DNA of 34,908 bases from NCBI GenBank assembly GCA_964638865.1, contig CAZXBG010000020.1, positions 1 to 34,908 of the forward strand. The letters are read 5' to 3'. The DNA comes from UBA7236 sp964638865. GTDB taxonomy: Bacteria; Bacteroidota; Bacteroidia; Chitinophagales; BACL12. A model generated the notes under the pieces. The model was not told the origin of the DNA. It was given only the letters and a program-made list of their open reading frames with translations, and ran no database searches. Position 1 is the first letter of the stretch; each line of letters begins with the position of its first letter. Shown here piece by piece: positions 32,578 through 34,908 of the stretch. The position numbers and the translations under genes are program-made.

Positions 32578-34743
32578 ATGAAAAAAAGTGTATTTATTAT
32601 TGCAATAATGATTAGCCACTTGGGATATGCGCAGGTTACCTTAGATAGTTTAAAGGGATATTATACTTTCAACGGGAACTTATTTGACAATTCCGGTAAT
32701 TCAAATCACATTATTTCCTCATCAGGCACCTACTCAATTGATCGCTTTGGGCAGACAAACAACGCTTTTTTGTTAGATGGAATAAATGATTCATTAGTAA
32801 TTCCCGTATCGGAATTTGGACCTATTGCAGGTGATTTCACAATCTCTTTCTGGTACAAAACAAATTCATCATCGGTGATGAATTTGTTTTCATCGAAACA
32901 ATTTCCGACGGATACCACCTCCAATTTTGAAATTCAACTTAACAGTCATAATTCGGTTTATCTGGAGTATTTTAAACAAATCTGGTATCAAACGTTCACT
33001 TATTGGAACGGTTCAGGCGCTAATAACAATGCAGTTGCTGAAGGGGCACCCGGCTTTTTTACCAAAGGTGAATGGTGCCATTTTTTAATAACCCGTAATG
33101 CAGATACCCTACAAATTTTCCGAAACCACAATCTTTACAGTTTTAGTATTGACAACATTTATAGTGGAAGTCTTGGTGACATGGTGGAACTTGTGTTTAG
33201 TGCTTCTCCGTATCGGTTTAAAGGAGCCATTGATGATTTAAGACTTTATAACAAAGGTGTAAATCAACAAGAGGTTGATCAATTGTGGTTTGAAAACCAA
33301 CCGATACAATTTATTTCTCCAAAAGCAACAGATGCATTTGTACAAAATTCAAATCCGCTGATTTATTGGGAGTATAACGATTCGATTATTGGTGACTCCA
33401 TCGATGTGGAAATGCGCATTAACAATGGTGTTTGGCTCTCTTACGCTGCACACTCCCAAATGGCTTATGAAAATGCGTTTTATTTTAATTTGAGCCCTTA
33501 CCCGATCGGAAGTATTCTTGAATTTAAAATTTCCGACAAATTAGATACCTCCATTCATCAACTTTCAGGCGCATTTGCAATAAGCCCGTATGACTGGGTT
33601 AGCGTGCAAAGCAGCCTGCCGTTTACTCCAAGAGACGGTGCCGGCTTACTGAATTTTCAAAATAAAATGTGGCTTCTAGGTGGTTGGGATCCGCCTTATC
33701 ATCCGCCCAATAATACACACAGCGAAGTATGGAGTTCAAATGACGGCGTGACCTGGAATTTTGAAACAACTGCGCCGTGGCCGGGAAGACACTGTTCTGC
33801 CTGGTTAACCGACAGTTTAAATATGTATGTAATCGGGGGTGATCAGCAATCGGGATGTCTTACTGATGTATGGAAGAGTGCTGATGGCATCAATTGGATA
33901 CTGTTGGAAGACACGATACCAGAATATAATGCACGTAATAACCCCAATTATGCATATGCTAATGAAAAATTTTATTTGTTTGGAGGAGAACAATGCTCAG
34001 AAGCAGGTTTAAGTGAAGTATGGGAAAGTTCAGACGCTATCACTTGGAACCGGTTACCCGATGCACCTTGGCTAGGAAGAGGAATGCAAATTAATTCCTG
34101 TGTTGATGACCTCGGTCAAATATGGATGCTCGGAGGTTCTAATGAGGGAGACAGAAGATCATTCAATGAAGTATGGAAAACAAGTGATGGAATTAATTGG
34201 ATACTAGTGAATGAATCAGCTCCGTGGACTGGCAGGTATTGGCATACTGTGGCATGGTTTGATAATAAATTATGGGTGATGGCAGGTGGGGCTACTTCCA
34301 TTGAAATGAATGACATATGGTATTCTGAAGATGGTATTACCTGGCATGAGTTAAAAAGCACCACAGGTAATTGGCCCATCGGATCCAGGCATGGGCAATC
34401 AACAACCGTTTATGATAATTCGTTGTGGTATATGTGCGGATTATTAACAAATAACGCATGGAAAATAATCAATACAACATCGACAACCGGCGTGGCGCAA
34501 ATCCCAAAACAGTACGAAGGGTACACCATTTTTCCGAATCCTGCAAATTCAACGTTAAACATAAAAACGAATAATACAATGCCTATCGGAAACTACGAAA
34601 TTTATAATTCAACAGGAATGATAATAGCTTCAGGAAGCACTTCGGAATCCAGCATTCAAATTGACATTTCCAACCTCTGTAATGCAATATATGTAATTCA
34701 GTTTTTGAATATAAATTACGCTTGTAAATTTATTAAACAGTGA
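32578..34743 (+). CDS. Secreted LamG/Kelch-repeat protein with T9SS domain
   Basis: The 721-residue protein has a signal peptide MKKSVFIIAIMISHLGYAQ. Residues about 25-225 form a LamG/concanavalin-like lectin domain, with the start motif GYYTFNGNLFDNSGNSNH, FTISFWYKT and the closing motif AIDDLRLYNKGVNQQEVDQL. A short beta domain follows (about 245-335). Residues about 345-625 form a Kelch-like propeller, with repeated GG and a W-S/T-S-x-DG-x-x-W unit in each blade (for example VWSSNDGVTWNF, VWKSADGINWILL, IWYSEDGITWHEL). The last 75 residues are a T9SS sorting domain (IFPNPANSTLNIKTNN, YEIYNSTGMIIASG, CNAIYVIQFLN). It probably binds glycans or proteins at the cell surface. Confidence 0.88.
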   Translation: MKKSVFIIAIMISHLGYAQVTLDSLKGYYTFNGNLFDNSGNSNHIISSSGTYSIDRFGQTNNAFLLDGINDSLVIPVSEFGPIAGDFTISFWYKTNSSSVMNLFSSKQFPTDTTSNFEIQLNSHNSVYLEYFKQIWYQTFTYWNGSGANNNAVAEGAPGFFTKGEWCHFLITRNADTLQIFRNHNLYSFSIDNIYSGSLGDMVELVFSASPYRFKGAIDDLRLYNKGVNQQEVDQLWFENQPIQFISPKATDAFVQNSNPLIYWEYNDSIIGDSIDVEMRINNGVWLSYAAHSQMAYENAFYFNLSPYPIGSILEFKISDKLDTSIHQLSGAFAISPYDWVSVQSSLPFTPRDGAGLLNFQNKMWLLGGWDPPYHPPNNTHSEVWSSNDGVTWNFETTAPWPGRHCSAWLTDSLNMYVIGGDQQSGCLTDVWKSADGINWILLEDTIPEYNARNNPNYAYANEKFYLFGGEQCSEAGLSEVWESSDAITWNRLPDAPWLGRGMQINSCVDDLGQIWMLGGSNEGDRRSFNEVWKTSDGINWILVNESAPWTGRYWHTVAWFDNKLWVMAGGATSIEMNDIWYSEDGITWHELKSTTGNWPIGSRHGQSTTVYDNSLWYMCGLLTNNAWKIINTTSTTGVAQIPKQYEGYTIFPNPANSTLNIKTNNTMPIGNYEIYNSTGMIIASGSTSESSIQIDISNLCNAIYVIQFLNINYACKFIKQ

Positions 34744-34908
34744 TACCATCCTATATTATCGTTGGCTGTTACCAATATCTGATTTTAATCACTTTTCAAT
34801 CGAATCAACTTAAAATAACAAATTTTGGCTGTTTTAAAGGGTCAATATTAAAAGTTGGGGACAACCCTCTATTCCAAGGAAAGTTTTCTATAAAAACCGG
34901 TATCAAAA

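Noticed and set aside
1..34908. CRISPR arrays, rRNA or tRNA genes
   Set aside because: I saw no regularly spaced direct repeats, no rRNA-like sequence and no convincing cloverleaf on either strand.

Overview
The window looks like the chromosome of an uncultured or little-studied member of the Bacteroidota (Chitinophagales/Saprospirales-like). The DNA is AT-rich. At least four secreted proteins end in type IX secretion (T9SS) C-terminal sorting domains, two putative outer-membrane barrels are present, transhydrogenase subunit alpha is split in two, and one good promoter matches the Bacteroidota pattern TTTG-N19..21-TAnnTTTG.

Layout. 1-3.2 kb, minus strand: the two PntA subunits of proton-pumping transhydrogenase (pntB would lie beyond base 1) and a lipoprotein lipase-like hydrolase. 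3.4-8.7 kb, plus strand: the ClpB disaggregase, a compact GC-rich structured-RNA candidate, a 57-residue membrane protein with a good terminator, a YCF48-repeat T9SS protein and a DUF2306 membrane protein. 8.7-9.7 kb: a graveyard of IS91- and IS1182-type transposase fragments. 9.9-22.6 kb: an accessory region in which every gene points the same way and unrelated genes are separated by imperfect palindromes that begin shortly after stop codons. 23.3-30.7 kb: an apparent signalling operon of CheR, a receiverless CheB and two hybrid histidine kinases. 30.8-34.7 kb: a serine beta-lactamase-like hydrolase and a LamG/Kelch protein, both with T9SS sorting domains.

The accessory region holds the most interesting material. 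It carries a complete bacterial RNA-repair pair: Hen1 (3'-terminal 2'-O-methyltransferase) overlaps by 11 bases with Pnkp (5'-kinase, 2',3'-phosphatase, ligase). An ADP-ribosylglycohydrolase follows on the same strand, separated by a very strong hairpin. Other genes there encode a Crp/Fnr regulator, an outer-membrane-like protein, a glycine-zipper small protein, a TPR protein, a BRO-type antirepressor broken by a stop codon, and a 33-codon stub of a restriction-methylase-like protein.

Four copies of one sequence family (core like TATAACAA..GTTTTGC..AA.GGC..ACGTG), plus two further large palindromes, lie 0-45 bases after stop codons. I read the region as a gene-cassette or mobile-palindrome array (attC-like or MITE-like). 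No integrase is in the window, so this stays a hypothesis. Three relics of the 5' end of one IS1182-like element and two copies of a second 165-bp repeat show repeated insertion and decay. The tail 34744-34908 shows no gene.
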